Source: an uncultured bacterium (GTDB taxonomy: Bacteria; Verrucomicrobiota; Kiritimatiellia; RFP12; UBA1067). From it: a DNA stretch of 36,617 bases. Position 1 is the stretch's first letter. Each line of letters starts with the position of its first letter. A program made the translations under genes and the position numbers. The notes under the pieces are model-generated. The model saw only the letters and a program-made list of their open reading frames with translations. It did no database searches and was not told where the DNA came from. The stretch lies in contig CAIZQW010000096.1 in NCBI GenBank assembly GCA_903935195.1, positions 1 to 36,617 of the forward strand, written 5' to 3'. Below are positions 7,669-15,136 of the stretch, one piece after another.

Positions 7669-8856
7669 ATGCCTAACTTACCCAGAGTTGTCCTCCTGCT
7701 GGAAACCTCCATCGAATATGGACGTGCCATCTTACGCGGTGTGGCCCGCTATGAGCGCTTGCACGGCCCCTGGTCGGTCTATGTGGAGCCCGGCCATTTC
7801 CAGCATATCCTTCCCACGATAAACACCTCCGTGCCTGTCGGCATGATCGCACGCATGACATCGCCCACAGAGGTCCGTGTCCTGAAACGGGTCGGCTGTC
7901 CCGTGATCGTCCTGGAGCCCTCGTCTGATGTCCCGGCGCTCTCTGCAGCGCGACACGGCTTCCACAGCATTGTCACCGACTCCCCCGCGATCGCCCGGCT
8001 GGCGGCCCAGCACCTCCTGGGGCTGGGCCTCACGCGTTTCGGCTTCTGCGGCTATGCGGAGTGTCCCTGGTCTGAAACGCGACGGACAGCGTTCATCGCA
8101 CATCTCAAAGCCCAAGGGTTTTCCTGTTCGGTCTTCACGGAACCTGTGGATGTCGGAGGGCAAGGCGTCCTTTCCCAAAAACGGTTGAAGGCCTGGCTGC
8201 TCTCGCTGCCCAAGCCTGCCGGCGTCATGGCTTGTAACGATGCCTGCGGACGCCAGGTCGTCGCAGCGTGTTCCGAGGCCGGAATCGCCGTGCCGGATCA
8301 GATTGCCGTGATCGGCGTTGACAATGATGAGCTCCTGTGCGAACTGGCGGATCCGCCGCTCTCCAGTGTCGTACTGGACTGTGAGCAGGCGGGATACGCT
8401 GCAGCCGAGTTGCTGGATGGGCTCATGAAGGGAAACATAGCGAACGCCCCACAGATGATCTCTGTTCGCGCCCTGACAGTCATGGAGCGGCGCTCGACAC
8501 AGCCCATTCTGGTGCAGGATGCGCTTGTCGCCGCTGCTCTGCGTTTCATCCGGGACACGGTGACCCGCCTTATCAGCGTCCGGGACGTGACAGACCATGT
8601 CGGTGTTTCGAGGCGGACGCTGGAACGTCGCTTCGATCATGTTTTCGGTCACGGGATCTATGACGAAATCACCGACTGCCGCCTCGTCCGGGCCAAGCGT
8701 CTGTTGCTCGAAACAGACCTCCCCTCCTACCGCGTAGCCGAAGCCGCCGGCTTCAGCAACATTCAGCCCATGCTCCGCCTCTTTCACCGTCAGGAAGGGT
8801 GTTCTCCGCTGGCCTACCGGGCGAAGGCCAGGAAGTCAAAGCCTGACTTCGGCTAA
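7669..8856 (+). CDS. XylR-type transcriptional regulator (LacI-like sensor plus AraC HTH)
   Basis: This 395-aa protein has an N-terminal periplasmic-binding-protein-like domain of the LacI/GalR type (about residues 5-270; VVLLLETSIEYGRAILRGVARY, MACNDACGRQV, IAVIGVDNDELLCE). It is followed by two AraC helix-turn-helix motifs (about 290-390; VRDVTDHVGVSRRTLERRF and VAEAAGFSNIQPMLRLF). E. coli XylR shares this architecture and senses a sugar. The divergent URO-D/DUF4838/beta-helix operon is the obvious target. No Shine-Dalgarno is visible before the ATG, and a TATAGT hexamer (7652-7657) ends only 11 nt upstream, so the message may have a very short leader. The ligand is unknown, probably a sugar released by the operon's secreted enzymes. 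Confidence 0.85.
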   Translation: MPNLPRVVLLLETSIEYGRAILRGVARYERLHGPWSVYVEPGHFQHILPTINTSVPVGMIARMTSPTEVRVLKRVGCPVIVLEPSSDVPALSAARHGFHSIVTDSPAIARLAAQHLLGLGLTRFGFCGYAECPWSETRRTAFIAHLKAQGFSCSVFTEPVDVGGQGVLSQKRLKAWLLSLPKPAGVMACNDACGRQVVAACSEAGIAVPDQIAVIGVDNDELLCELADPPLSSVVLDCEQAGYAAAELLDGLMKGNIANAPQMISVRALTVMERRSTQPILVQDALVAAALRFIRDTVTRLISVRDVTDHVGVSRRTLERRFDHVFGHGIYDEITDCRLVRAKRLLLETDLPSYRVAEAAGFSNIQPMLRLFHRQEGCSPLAYRAKARKSKPDFG

Positions 8857-8904
8857 CGCTTCGCCCGAGCCTCATGTTTTATTGTTTGTGAGTGGGCCGT
8901 CATT

Positions 8905-8990
8905 GAGCGGGTTGACATTGTTGACGGTGTGTTGCGACCGTGTTGAATGTGCAAGAACCCCATCAATGCGGTCAACAGGGTCAATACGAT
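8905..8990. repeat. TTGAC-word inverted repeat
   Basis: TTGACATTGTTGACGG (8912-8927) is matched in inverted orientation by CGGTCAACAGGGTCAA (8969-8984), 13 of 16 bases pairing, with a 41-nt loop that holds more TTG/GTTG words. It lies between the regulator and the EamA transporter and is partly translated in the over-long track ORF. It resembles the other word repeats of the window; a terminator or regulator-site role is possible but there is no T-run. Confidence 0.5.
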
Positions 8991-9042
8991 CACAACCCAT
9001 TCCCGCTCGACAGGCGAGACGCTTATCGCTACACTGTTGCTC

Positions 9043-9951
9043 ATGAATTTTTCGTATATTGGTGAGATTGCGGCACTGGCAACCGCCTTTCTCTGGATGC
9101 TGAGCGCCTTATGTTGGACTGCCGCAGGCGAGAGGATCGGATCCCTTGCCGTGAACGTAATACGCCTCCTGGTGGCATTGCCCATGGCAATGGCGTATCT
9201 CTGGGTGACAGAGGGGGTCATCGCTCCATTCTCCGCATCGGCAAATACGTGGTTCTGCCTCTCAATCTCTGGGATGCTTGGCTTTTTCGTCTGTGATCTC
9301 TTGCTTTTCAGATCGTTTCTCTTGATCGGTCCGCGGCTCGGGATGCTGATCCTATCTCTGGCGCCACCGATGACGGCGTTGATCGGAAGGTTTTTTCTGG
9401 AGGAACATCTGACCCTACTCAACTGGCTGGGGATGTCGCTGACCATCGCCGGGGTTGCCTGGGTCGTGCTGGAGTCGTCTACGCAGGAAGGGGCTGGCCG
9501 CCGCTATGTGTTTACCCTGCGCGGCGGGCTTTTGGCACTCTTCGCCGCAGCTTCGCAGGCGTGTGCCATGGTGGTGGCGAAGATGGGGTTGAAAGAGAAT
9601 ATCTCTGCCATTGCCGCCACTGAAATACGGCTGATTGCGGGGCTCGGATGCTTTCTGCTCTTGCTACTCGTCCTGCGGCGTTATCCAATGCTGTTCAAGG
9701 CGGCGCAGGATCGTCGCGCAGTGAGCATCATTGTATTTGGCGCGCTTGTCGGCCCCGTGGTGGGCGTGGCGATGCTGATGGTGGCGATCAGCCATATTCA
9801 AACAGGGTTAGCCCAAACCTTCCTAGCCCTCTCGCCCGTACTAATCATCCCGTTCATGCGTCTGCTCTACAAGGAGCGCATCACGGTTCACGCAGTGGCT
9901 GGCGCCCTGCTAGCCTTTGCCGGCATCGCCCTGCTGTTTGTAAAGAAATAG
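9043..9951 (+). CDS. EamA/DMT-family transporter
   Basis: I start at the ATG at 9043 (302 aa, MNFSYIGEIAALATAFLW). The 32 extra residues of the track ORF are encoded by the TTGAC-word repeat and are not transporter-like. The protein has about ten hydrophobic segments in two homologous halves, each with the EamA pattern (ALATAFLWMLSALCW; GLLALFAAASQACAMVVAK), as in drug/metabolite exporters such as RhaT-like and YdcZ-like carriers. An inner-membrane exporter of metabolites is the general expectation; the substrate cannot be read from the sequence. No clear Shine-Dalgarno precedes the chosen ATG. It is convergent with the next gene. Confidence 0.8.
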   Translation: MNFSYIGEIAALATAFLWMLSALCWTAAGERIGSLAVNVIRLLVALPMAMAYLWVTEGVIAPFSASANTWFCLSISGMLGFFVCDLLLFRSFLLIGPRLGMLILSLAPPMTALIGRFFLEEHLTLLNWLGMSLTIAGVAWVVLESSTQEGAGRRYVFTLRGGLLALFAAASQACAMVVAKMGLKENISAIAATEIRLIAGLGCFLLLLLVLRRYPMLFKAAQDRRAVSIIVFGALVGPVVGVAMLMVAISHIQTGLAQTFLALSPVLIIPFMRLLYKERITVHAVAGALLAFAGIALLFVKK

Positions 9952-9989
9952 GACTCTTGAAGGCTTGCAAAAAAACGAACGCAAAAACC

Positions 9990-10439
9990 TTATCCAATCG
10001 TATATTCGTCAACATGCTGAAAATCGGTCACAAAGATATATTTTGTCACCTGGATCTTGACCATTACACAGTTCGGTGTTGTGACAAACTCCTTTAACGA
10101 CGGGTGCTTTTGGAGATAGAGCGTACGTGCTTCCTCCTTGAATTCTGGCGCGATCTCCGTGGCTGTTCCTAAAACAGTCAACGCTTGAGCCTCAACAAGA
10201 TCATTAGCCTGATTGGTCTGGTTATTGACCAGAAGCGACACCCGAGGAGAGGCGCAGATATTCCTAAACTTCTGAGTCTCGCGAATGGTTGGAAAATAAA
10301 TGCTTTTGGCATCCTCCGACACAACATAGCCAACCAATGAGCAATAGGGATACTCCTGCCCCTGTGTTGCCAGCACCCCAAAGAGCTGCGCCTGCAGGAG
10401 GGTTTTAATTTGAGCCAATAACGTTTTTTTTGATTCCAT
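9990..10439 (-). CDS. Pyridoxamine 5'-phosphate oxidase-like FMN-binding protein
   Basis: This 149-aa protein has the split-barrel PNPOx-like pattern: GVLATQGQEYPYCSLVGYVVSEDAKSIYF, then TRETQKFRNICASPRVSLLVNNQTN and ALTVLGTATEI. Members bind FMN, F420 or haem and carry out small redox reactions or act as stress proteins. The specific role is unknown and I do not call it PdxH, because the phosphate-binding and substrate residues of the true oxidase are not evident and the protein is shorter. It stands alone, transcribed divergently from the aldolase-like gene. Confidence 0.75.
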   Translation of the reverse strand: MESKKTLLAQIKTLLQAQLFGVLATQGQEYPYCSLVGYVVSEDAKSIYFPTIRETQKFRNICASPRVSLLVNNQTNQANDLVEAQALTVLGTATEIAPEFKEEARTLYLQKHPSLKEFVTTPNCVMVKIQVTKYIFVTDFQHVDEYTIG

Positions 10440-10450
10440 ACCCTTTTTAG

Positions 10451-10479
10451 TATAAACGACCCTCCATCAGATTGTCCAA
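10451..10479 (-). promoter_or_regulatory. Putative promoter of the PNPOx-like gene
   Basis: On the minus strand TTGGAC (10474-10479) and TTTATA (10451-10456) are separated by 17 nt. Transcription would begin a few bases before the ATG at 10439, giving a very short leader. Confidence 0.35.
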
Positions 10480-10531
10480 CGGATTCCATCTAGCCCACCT
10501 GTGAAAAAGGAAAACAAAGCAAATTTGCCCT

Positions 10532-10559
10532 TTTACAACGCGTACACTTTTAGTATGAT
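10532..10559 (+). promoter_or_regulatory. Putative promoter of the aldolase-like gene
   Basis: TTTACA (10532-10537), a 16-nt spacer and TATGAT (10554-10559) form a good sigma70-like pair, with the start point expected near 10566. Confidence 0.5.
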
Positions 10560-10563
10560 TACC

Positions 10564-10588
10564 GCCTTTTGATTGACAAAAGGCTTTT
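10564..10588 (+). promoter_or_regulatory. Perfect 8-bp hairpin plus T-run at the 5' end of the leader
   Basis: GCCTTTTG-ATTGA-CAAAAGGC followed by TTTT forms a perfect stem with a 5-nt loop. It lies directly at the predicted transcription start and about 40 nt before the real ATG. It could act as an operator, a 5'-end stabilising stem-loop, or a terminator for transcription entering from upstream. Confidence 0.45.
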
Positions 10589-10625
10589 AAAGCTAGCAGA
10601 TGACCCACGAGGAGGTACTACGCGT

Positions 10626-11594
10626 ATGGATAAGAAAGGCACCTGGTTGACCTACAGACCCGACATCAAGATTTTAGACTGCACGATCCGCGATGGCGGA
10701 TTGATGACGGATTGCCATTTTGACGATTCCTTTGTGAAAGGGGTTTATCAGGCGTGCGTGGACTCTGGCGTGGACTACATGGAAATCGGCTACAAGAGTT
10801 CGAAAAAGATCTTTGCGCGTCCTCAATATGGGGACTGGAAGTTCTGTGATGAAGAGATGATCCGGCGTATTGTCGGCGACAATCCCTCTTCGCTGAAAAT
10901 AGCCGTGATGGCCGATGCTGACCGTTGTGACTACCACACCGACTTCAGTGCGAAAAAGGAGAGCGTCATTGACCTCGTCCGTGTCGCGACCTATATCCAC
11001 CAAATCCCGCTGGCGCTGGACATGATTAAGGCTTTTAATGATATGGGATATGAGACCACCGTCAACCTCATGGCGGTATCCGTGGTCAATGATGGCGAGT
11101 TGAACGAGGCGCTTGAGATTCTTTGCAAGAGCGAAGTACAGACCATTTATTTGGTGGACAGCTACGGTTCGCTCTATGGAGAGGAAGTGCAGGCACTCAC
11201 CCGTAAATATCGTGGCTTTGCAGAGGCGGGCGGCAAGCAAGTGGGTATCCACACCCACAACAACCAGCAACTCGCGTATGCCAATACCATTGAAGCATTA
11301 ATTCTTGGCGCCAGTTTCTTGGACTGCACCATCGGTGGTTTGGGCCGCGGCGCGGGCAACTGCCCCACGGAGCTCCTGTTGGGCTTTCTCAAAAATCCGC
11401 GCTACCATGTGCGTCCCATTATAAAATGCTTACAGGAACAGATCGTGCCGCTTCGCCAGAAGGTGCAATGGGGCTATGATATTCCCTACATGTTAACGGG
11501 CCAGCTCAACCAACATCCGCGTACCGCCATGGAATTCCTCGACGGCGAAACCCCGACAGATTACCTCACATTCTACGATCAGATCATTGAATAG
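10626..11594 (+). CDS. DRE-TIM metallolyase / HMGL-like aldolase family protein
   Basis: I start at the ATG at 10626 (322 aa) because a strong GAGGAGGT precedes it; the track start at 10569 has no ribosome-binding site and lies in the leader hairpin. The LDCTIRDGG motif near residue 17 is the DRE signature region of the HMG-CoA lyase, isopropylmalate synthase and 4-hydroxy-2-oxovalerate aldolase superfamily. GIHTHNNQQLAYANT supplies the H-x-H metal ligands, and FLDCTIGGLGRGAGNCPTELLLGFL matches the superfamily's C-terminal barrel strands. It most resembles the stand-alone aldolase-catalytic-domain proteins close to 4-hydroxy-2-oxovalerate aldolase. The substrate is not deducible, and no partner acylating dehydrogenase (MhpF) is present. 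Confidence 0.75.
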   Translation: MDKKGTWLTYRPDIKILDCTIRDGGLMTDCHFDDSFVKGVYQACVDSGVDYMEIGYKSSKKIFARPQYGDWKFCDEEMIRRIVGDNPSSLKIAVMADADRCDYHTDFSAKKESVIDLVRVATYIHQIPLALDMIKAFNDMGYETTVNLMAVSVVNDGELNEALEILCKSEVQTIYLVDSYGSLYGEEVQALTRKYRGFAEAGGKQVGIHTHNNQQLAYANTIEALILGASFLDCTIGGLGRGAGNCPTELLLGFLKNPRYHVRPIIKCLQEQIVPLRQKVQWGYDIPYMLTGQLNQHPRTAMEFLDGETPTDYLTFYDQIIE

Positions 11595-11600
11595 CGGGGG

Positions 11601-11639
11601 TAGAGGACCGAGATCAGAGGGCTGAGGTCGGAGGTCAGT
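11601..11639. repeat. GAGGTC-word purine-rich repeat
   Basis: Imperfect reiteration of GAGGTC/GAGATC/GGTCAG words (GAGGACCGAGATCAG then GAGGTCGGAGGTCAG) fills the gap between the convergent aldolase-like and TerB-like genes. It includes the TerB stop codon at 11635-11637. Confidence 0.6.
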
Positions 11640-12204
11640 CTTCACAGGCCACTGTAAAGGCGGCCTCCAACTTATCGAGCATGGCCTGCTCAGCATCGGA
11701 AATCTTTCCAAAGCCAAGAAATCCCCCTGCTGCTTCAGCAATACCACGGGCATCAGCCATCACATCCGCTTTAAGCGTTTGCCGCTCGTCTCGCGTCAGC
11801 TGTCCAGACAGCGCTTGAATATAAAGCTCCCAGGCTGTAAAGAGCTCAGGAGAGGGTTTGTTAATAATCCACGCCTGAAGGATCTCTGGATCCACCTGAC
11901 ACGTATGCATGCCTGGTTTATACACGGAATTTAAGAGGAGCGCTCGTTCGTTATCGTGGAGCTCGCCATCCGCCCATGCTATTTCGATCAAGGGAATCAT
12001 CAGCAACGTTGTAAGGATGTCTGGTCGGATATCCAGATCAACGAGCTTCTGAAGGACGGCATCATCCGTGATACCTGATACTGCTGAGAGATTCTCCTTG
12101 GTTTCCTGCATCAGCTCAAGTTTTTTTCTAGCTTCAGCAAGCTTCTTCTCTCGTTCCAAGAAGAAGAGATCTTCCATATTCCTGGCCAATAGTGTTTGAA
12201 ACAT
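11635..12204 (-). CDS. TerB-like protein
   Basis: This 189-aa protein is mostly helical. Residues 75-165 match the TerB fold: IPLIEIAWADGELHDNERALLL is the characteristic acidic, possibly metal-binding helix pair. The N-terminal 40 residues are a charged, coiled-coil-like helix (LEREKKLAEARKKLELMQETKE). TerB-like proteins sit in stress or envelope-associated metal-sensing systems. It follows a Ca2+-type P-ATPase by 58 nt in the same direction, so a role tied to cation stress is a fair guess. Its ATG has a strong AGGAGGAAT ribosome-binding site. The last codon and stop fall inside the GAGGTC-word repeat. Confidence 0.7.
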   Translation of the reverse strand: MFQTLLARNMEDLFFLEREKKLAEARKKLELMQETKENLSAVSGITDDAVLQKLVDLDIRPDILTTLLMIPLIEIAWADGELHDNERALLLNSVYKPGMHTCQVDPEILQAWIINKPSPELFTAWELYIQALSGQLTRDERQTLKADVMADARGIAEAAGGFLGFGKISDAEQAMLDKLEAAFTVACED

Positions 12205-12220
12205 CGCTGTATTCCTCCTA

Positions 12221-12256
12221 CATTATAATGTCGACTGAAGGGAGACTCCCCATCAG
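12221..12256 (-). other. Intercistronic hairpin and palindrome
   Basis: Between the P-ATPase stop and the TerB-like start, the minus strand reads CTGA-T-GGGG-AGTC-TCCC-T-TCAG, an 8-bp stem with one T-T mismatch (12235-12256). It is followed by the perfect palindrome CATTATAATG (12221-12230), which contains a TATAAT. The latter may be the -10 of an internal promoter, but no good -35 is seen. Confidence 0.3.
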
Positions 12257-12262
12257 CGCGAC

Positions 12263-15025
12263 CTAGTTGGATTTTTGTTCAAGAAAGCATCCGCAAGAAT
12301 GGTCATGGTTTTTATCTAAATGTCTGACAGAGGTCTTGGGGCGTGACAGTCGCTTACCAACCTCCAAAACACCCCAAACCAAAAACCCTGTACTCAGCGC
12401 AATCAACAGATCTGGCAGTTTCAGCGGGATCACAGAGAAAAACGAAGCTACAGGCGGAATATAGAGCACAGCCAACTGGAGAATCGTGACCAGCGTGGTC
12501 ATACCCAGCATCAGTGGATTGCTAAATAAGCCCAACGTCAGCAGTGATTCGCGGCTGGAACGGCTCGCGAGAGCCTGGCCGACTTGCGCAAAGGCGAGTG
12601 AACTAAAAATCATCGTCTGCCATTCCGGACGATCATTAAAGTAATACCACCCACCAATACCCAAACCTAAGCCGCCAATCAGGAGACCCACGCAAAGAGT
12701 CTGCACGCCTGCGCCCTTGCTGAAGACACCCTCATTGGGCGAGTAGGGAGGACGTTGCATGGTATCTTTCTCAGACTTTTCCACGCCTAGCCCCAACCCC
12801 AACAAACCATCCGTCAGCAGGTTGAGCCAGAGCAATTGCAAGGGCAGAAGCGGGATTGGTTTTCCGAGAAATGGGGCGATTAGCATGACCATGACTTTGC
12901 CAATATTCCCTGCGACACTGAAACGCACAAACTTTCGAATATTGTCATAAATCGTACGGCCTTCTTTTACGGCTGCCACAATAGTCGCAAAGTTATCATC
13001 CAGCAAGACCAAGTTGCTGGCCTCCTTAGAAACATCGGTCCCGGTGATGCCCATGGCCACACCGATATTGGCGCGCCGCAGGGCAGGCGCATCGTTGACG
13101 CCATCACCCGTCATGGAAACAATATGCCCCAGCTCCTGCAGAGCCTGGACAATCCTGATCTTATGCTCGGGAGAGACACGTGCAAAGACATTGACATTCT
13201 CGACCACGGCTTTAAGTTCGTCGGACGACATCCTCTCAAGTTCCGTCCCCGTCAGCACCAGTCCGTTTTCGGAGATACCCAACTGCCGGCCAATCTCGAC
13301 GGCGGTCAGCGGATGGTCACCGGTGATCATCACCGTACGGATACCCGCACTTTTGGTGAGCGCCACAGCCTCTTTGACCTCTGCACGCGGCGGGTCGATC
13401 ATGGCGAAGAGCCCGATAAAGGTCAGCCCTTGCTCGGTTTCACCAGATGCAGGAATCTGGTCATGGGTTCGAAATGCCATCCCCAGAACCCGCATACCCC
13501 TCGCGGCGAGCTTCTCTACTGAAGCGAGAATCTGGCTTCGCCAAGCTTCATCCAAGCTTTCAACTTTACCATTGACCCAGACATGAGACGAGACCTCCAG
13601 CAGACCATCCGCACTGCCCTTCGTAAATGCCAGATAAGGACTGCTAATTCCCCAGGCATCCAGTTTTCCGATGACCTTATGGACAGATGTCATGCGCTTC
13701 CGTTCACTGTCGAACGGAACCTCGGCCACACGCGGAAAATCAGCCTCCATGTCCTCTTTCCAAAAGCCACGGCGTGCGCCTGCCACTACCAACGCACCCT
13801 CCGTTGGATCGCCAAACGTACGGTACTGTCCTTCATTCTGCGCGATCAGCTTGGCGTCGTTACAGAGAACGCCACCCATGGACAAGAGATCCAGCGAGGA
13901 TTCCGGGGTGCAGGCGGAAGCAAGTTTTACACGGCTAAACTTGATGCAACCTGAATTTGCCATCTCCTCTGTCAAATCGACTGAGTGCCCGACCACATCC
14001 AACACCACAACTGTCATTTTGTTCTCGGTCAGTGTACCCGTTTTATCTGAACAGATCACGGTGACCGAACCAAGGGTTTCGACTGCAGGTAATTTTCGGA
14101 TCAACGCTTTACGCGCGAGCATGCGTTGCGCGCCGAGCGCCAGCGTGATGGTGACCACGGCAGGCAGCCCTTCAGGCACAATCGCAACCGCCACGCTGAC
14201 GGCGGTCAACAGCATATGGCGCATATCATCGCCATTCCAGAGTCCAATAACAAGAATAGCGCCTGCTATCACCAAGCCAACCACCGCCATGTTTTTGCCG
14301 AGCCGGTCCAGGCGCTTTTGGAGTGGCGTGGCCTCTTGGGGCACTTGCTGGATCAAGTTGGCAATTTTCCCTAGTTCGGTCTGCATGCCCGTGGCAACGA
14401 CCAACGCTTGCCCGCGTCCCTGGGAAACGATTGTACCCATAAAGCCCAAATTGCGGCGATCCCCCAAAGGGAGCTCTTCCATCGACAATGGGGCAATCTG
14501 CTTTTCGACTGCCTCGGATTCTCCTGTCAGAGCAGCCTCCTGAATCTGCAGGTTGACCGCCTCAAGCAGCCGCACATCCGCGGGAACAACATTGCCGGTT
14601 TCGAGCAGCAGAATATCCCCCGGAACCAGTTCGTGCGCGGAACATTCAACCAACTTCCCGTTGCGGAGTACCCGGACGTTCGGCACCGATAATTTTTTCA
14701 GTGCGGCGATAGCCTTCTCAGCACGGTATTCCTGGATAAAACCCAACAAGGCATAGAGCACCACAATCGAAAGAATCGCAACCAGGTTTTTAGTATCTCC
14801 CAGAAAGCCAGCGATCACGGCCGCAGCGATGAGGATAAGGACCATCGTGGCGGTGATCTGTTCCCAGAGGATTTGCCAGGGCGTACGCCCCTCTTTTTCA
14901 ATGAGCTCGTTAGGTCCATATGTTACCAAACGCTCTGCTACTTGTGTATCTGAGAGTCCCGAGGCGGAGCCAACGTCAAACTTTTTCAGGACGGAATCCA
15001 CGTCCAGAGTATGCCAGTTATTCAT
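12263..15025 (-). CDS. Cation-transporting P-type ATPase, type IIA (Ca2+-like)
   Basis: I start at the ATG at 15025 (920 aa, MNNWHTLDVD), the usual N terminus for this family; the track start lies upstream of a promoter. All hallmarks are present: TGES (about residue 167), PEGLP in M4 (about 284-288), the phosphorylation site SDKTGTLTENKM (D327), GDGVNDAPALRRANIGVAMG, and LLWLNLLTDGLLGLGLGVE in M6. PEGLP and the N/T/D set in M6 indicate a SERCA/PMR1-type pump, probably exporting Ca2+ (or Mn2+) across the inner membrane. The extreme C terminus is unusual, ending in DKNHDHSCGCFLEQKSN, a His/Cys cluster that could bind metal. Neighbours are the EF-hand protein upstream and the TerB-like protein downstream. 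Confidence 0.92.
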   Translation of the reverse strand: MNNWHTLDVDSVLKKFDVGSASGLSDTQVAERLVTYGPNELIEKEGRTPWQILWEQITATMVLILIAAAVIAGFLGDTKNLVAILSIVVLYALLGFIQEYRAEKAIAALKKLSVPNVRVLRNGKLVECSAHELVPGDILLLETGNVVPADVRLLEAVNLQIQEAALTGESEAVEKQIAPLSMEELPLGDRRNLGFMGTIVSQGRGQALVVATGMQTELGKIANLIQQVPQEATPLQKRLDRLGKNMAVVGLVIAGAILVIGLWNGDDMRHMLLTAVSVAVAIVPEGLPAVVTITLALGAQRMLARKALIRKLPAVETLGSVTVICSDKTGTLTENKMTVVVLDVVGHSVDLTEEMANSGCIKFSRVKLASACTPESSLDLLSMGGVLCNDAKLIAQNEGQYRTFGDPTEGALVVAGARRGFWKEDMEADFPRVAEVPFDSERKRMTSVHKVIGKLDAWGISSPYLAFTKGSADGLLEVSSHVWVNGKVESLDEAWRSQILASVEKLAARGMRVLGMAFRTHDQIPASGETEQGLTFIGLFAMIDPPRAEVKEAVALTKSAGIRTVMITGDHPLTAVEIGRQLGISENGLVLTGTELERMSSDELKAVVENVNVFARVSPEHKIRIVQALQELGHIVSMTGDGVNDAPALRRANIGVAMGITGTDVSKEASNLVLLDDNFATIVAAVKEGRTIYDNIRKFVRFSVAGNIGKVMVMLIAPFLGKPIPLLPLQLLWLNLLTDGLLGLGLGVEKSEKDTMQRPPYSPNEGVFSKGAGVQTLCVGLLIGGLGLGIGGWYYFNDRPEWQTMIFSSLAFAQVGQALASRSSRESLLTLGLFSNPLMLGMTTLVTILQLAVLYIPPVASFFSVIPLKLPDLLIALSTGFLVWGVLEVGKRLSRPKTSVRHLDKNHDHSCGCFLEQKSN

Positions 15026-15031
15026 GCGTGT

Positions 15032-15060
15032 ATTATCCCTATTCGTGATTGTAGAATCAA
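15032..15060 (-). promoter_or_regulatory. Putative promoter placing +1 at the ATPase ATG
   Basis: On the minus strand TTGATT (15055-15060), exactly 17 nt, then GATAAT (15032-15037). The ATG at 15025 begins 6 nt after the -10 hexamer, so the transcript would be leaderless or nearly so. Confidence 0.5.
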
Positions 15061-15136
15061 GGGGAAATGGAAGTGTCATGCCAAAACTTATTGATATAAA
15101 AGGCTCGTGGACGTGTAGAAAATTCGCAAGCCACGT

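Noticed and set aside
8853-9446. 197-aa minus-strand ORF
   Set aside because: It is a shadow of the EamA transporter and the TTGAC repeat; basic composition and no family features.
15080-15136. Intrinsic terminator after the EF-hand gene (CGTGG...CCACG)
   Set aside because: The arms are only 5 bp with a loop of about 20 nt, and no T-run follows the stem directly.
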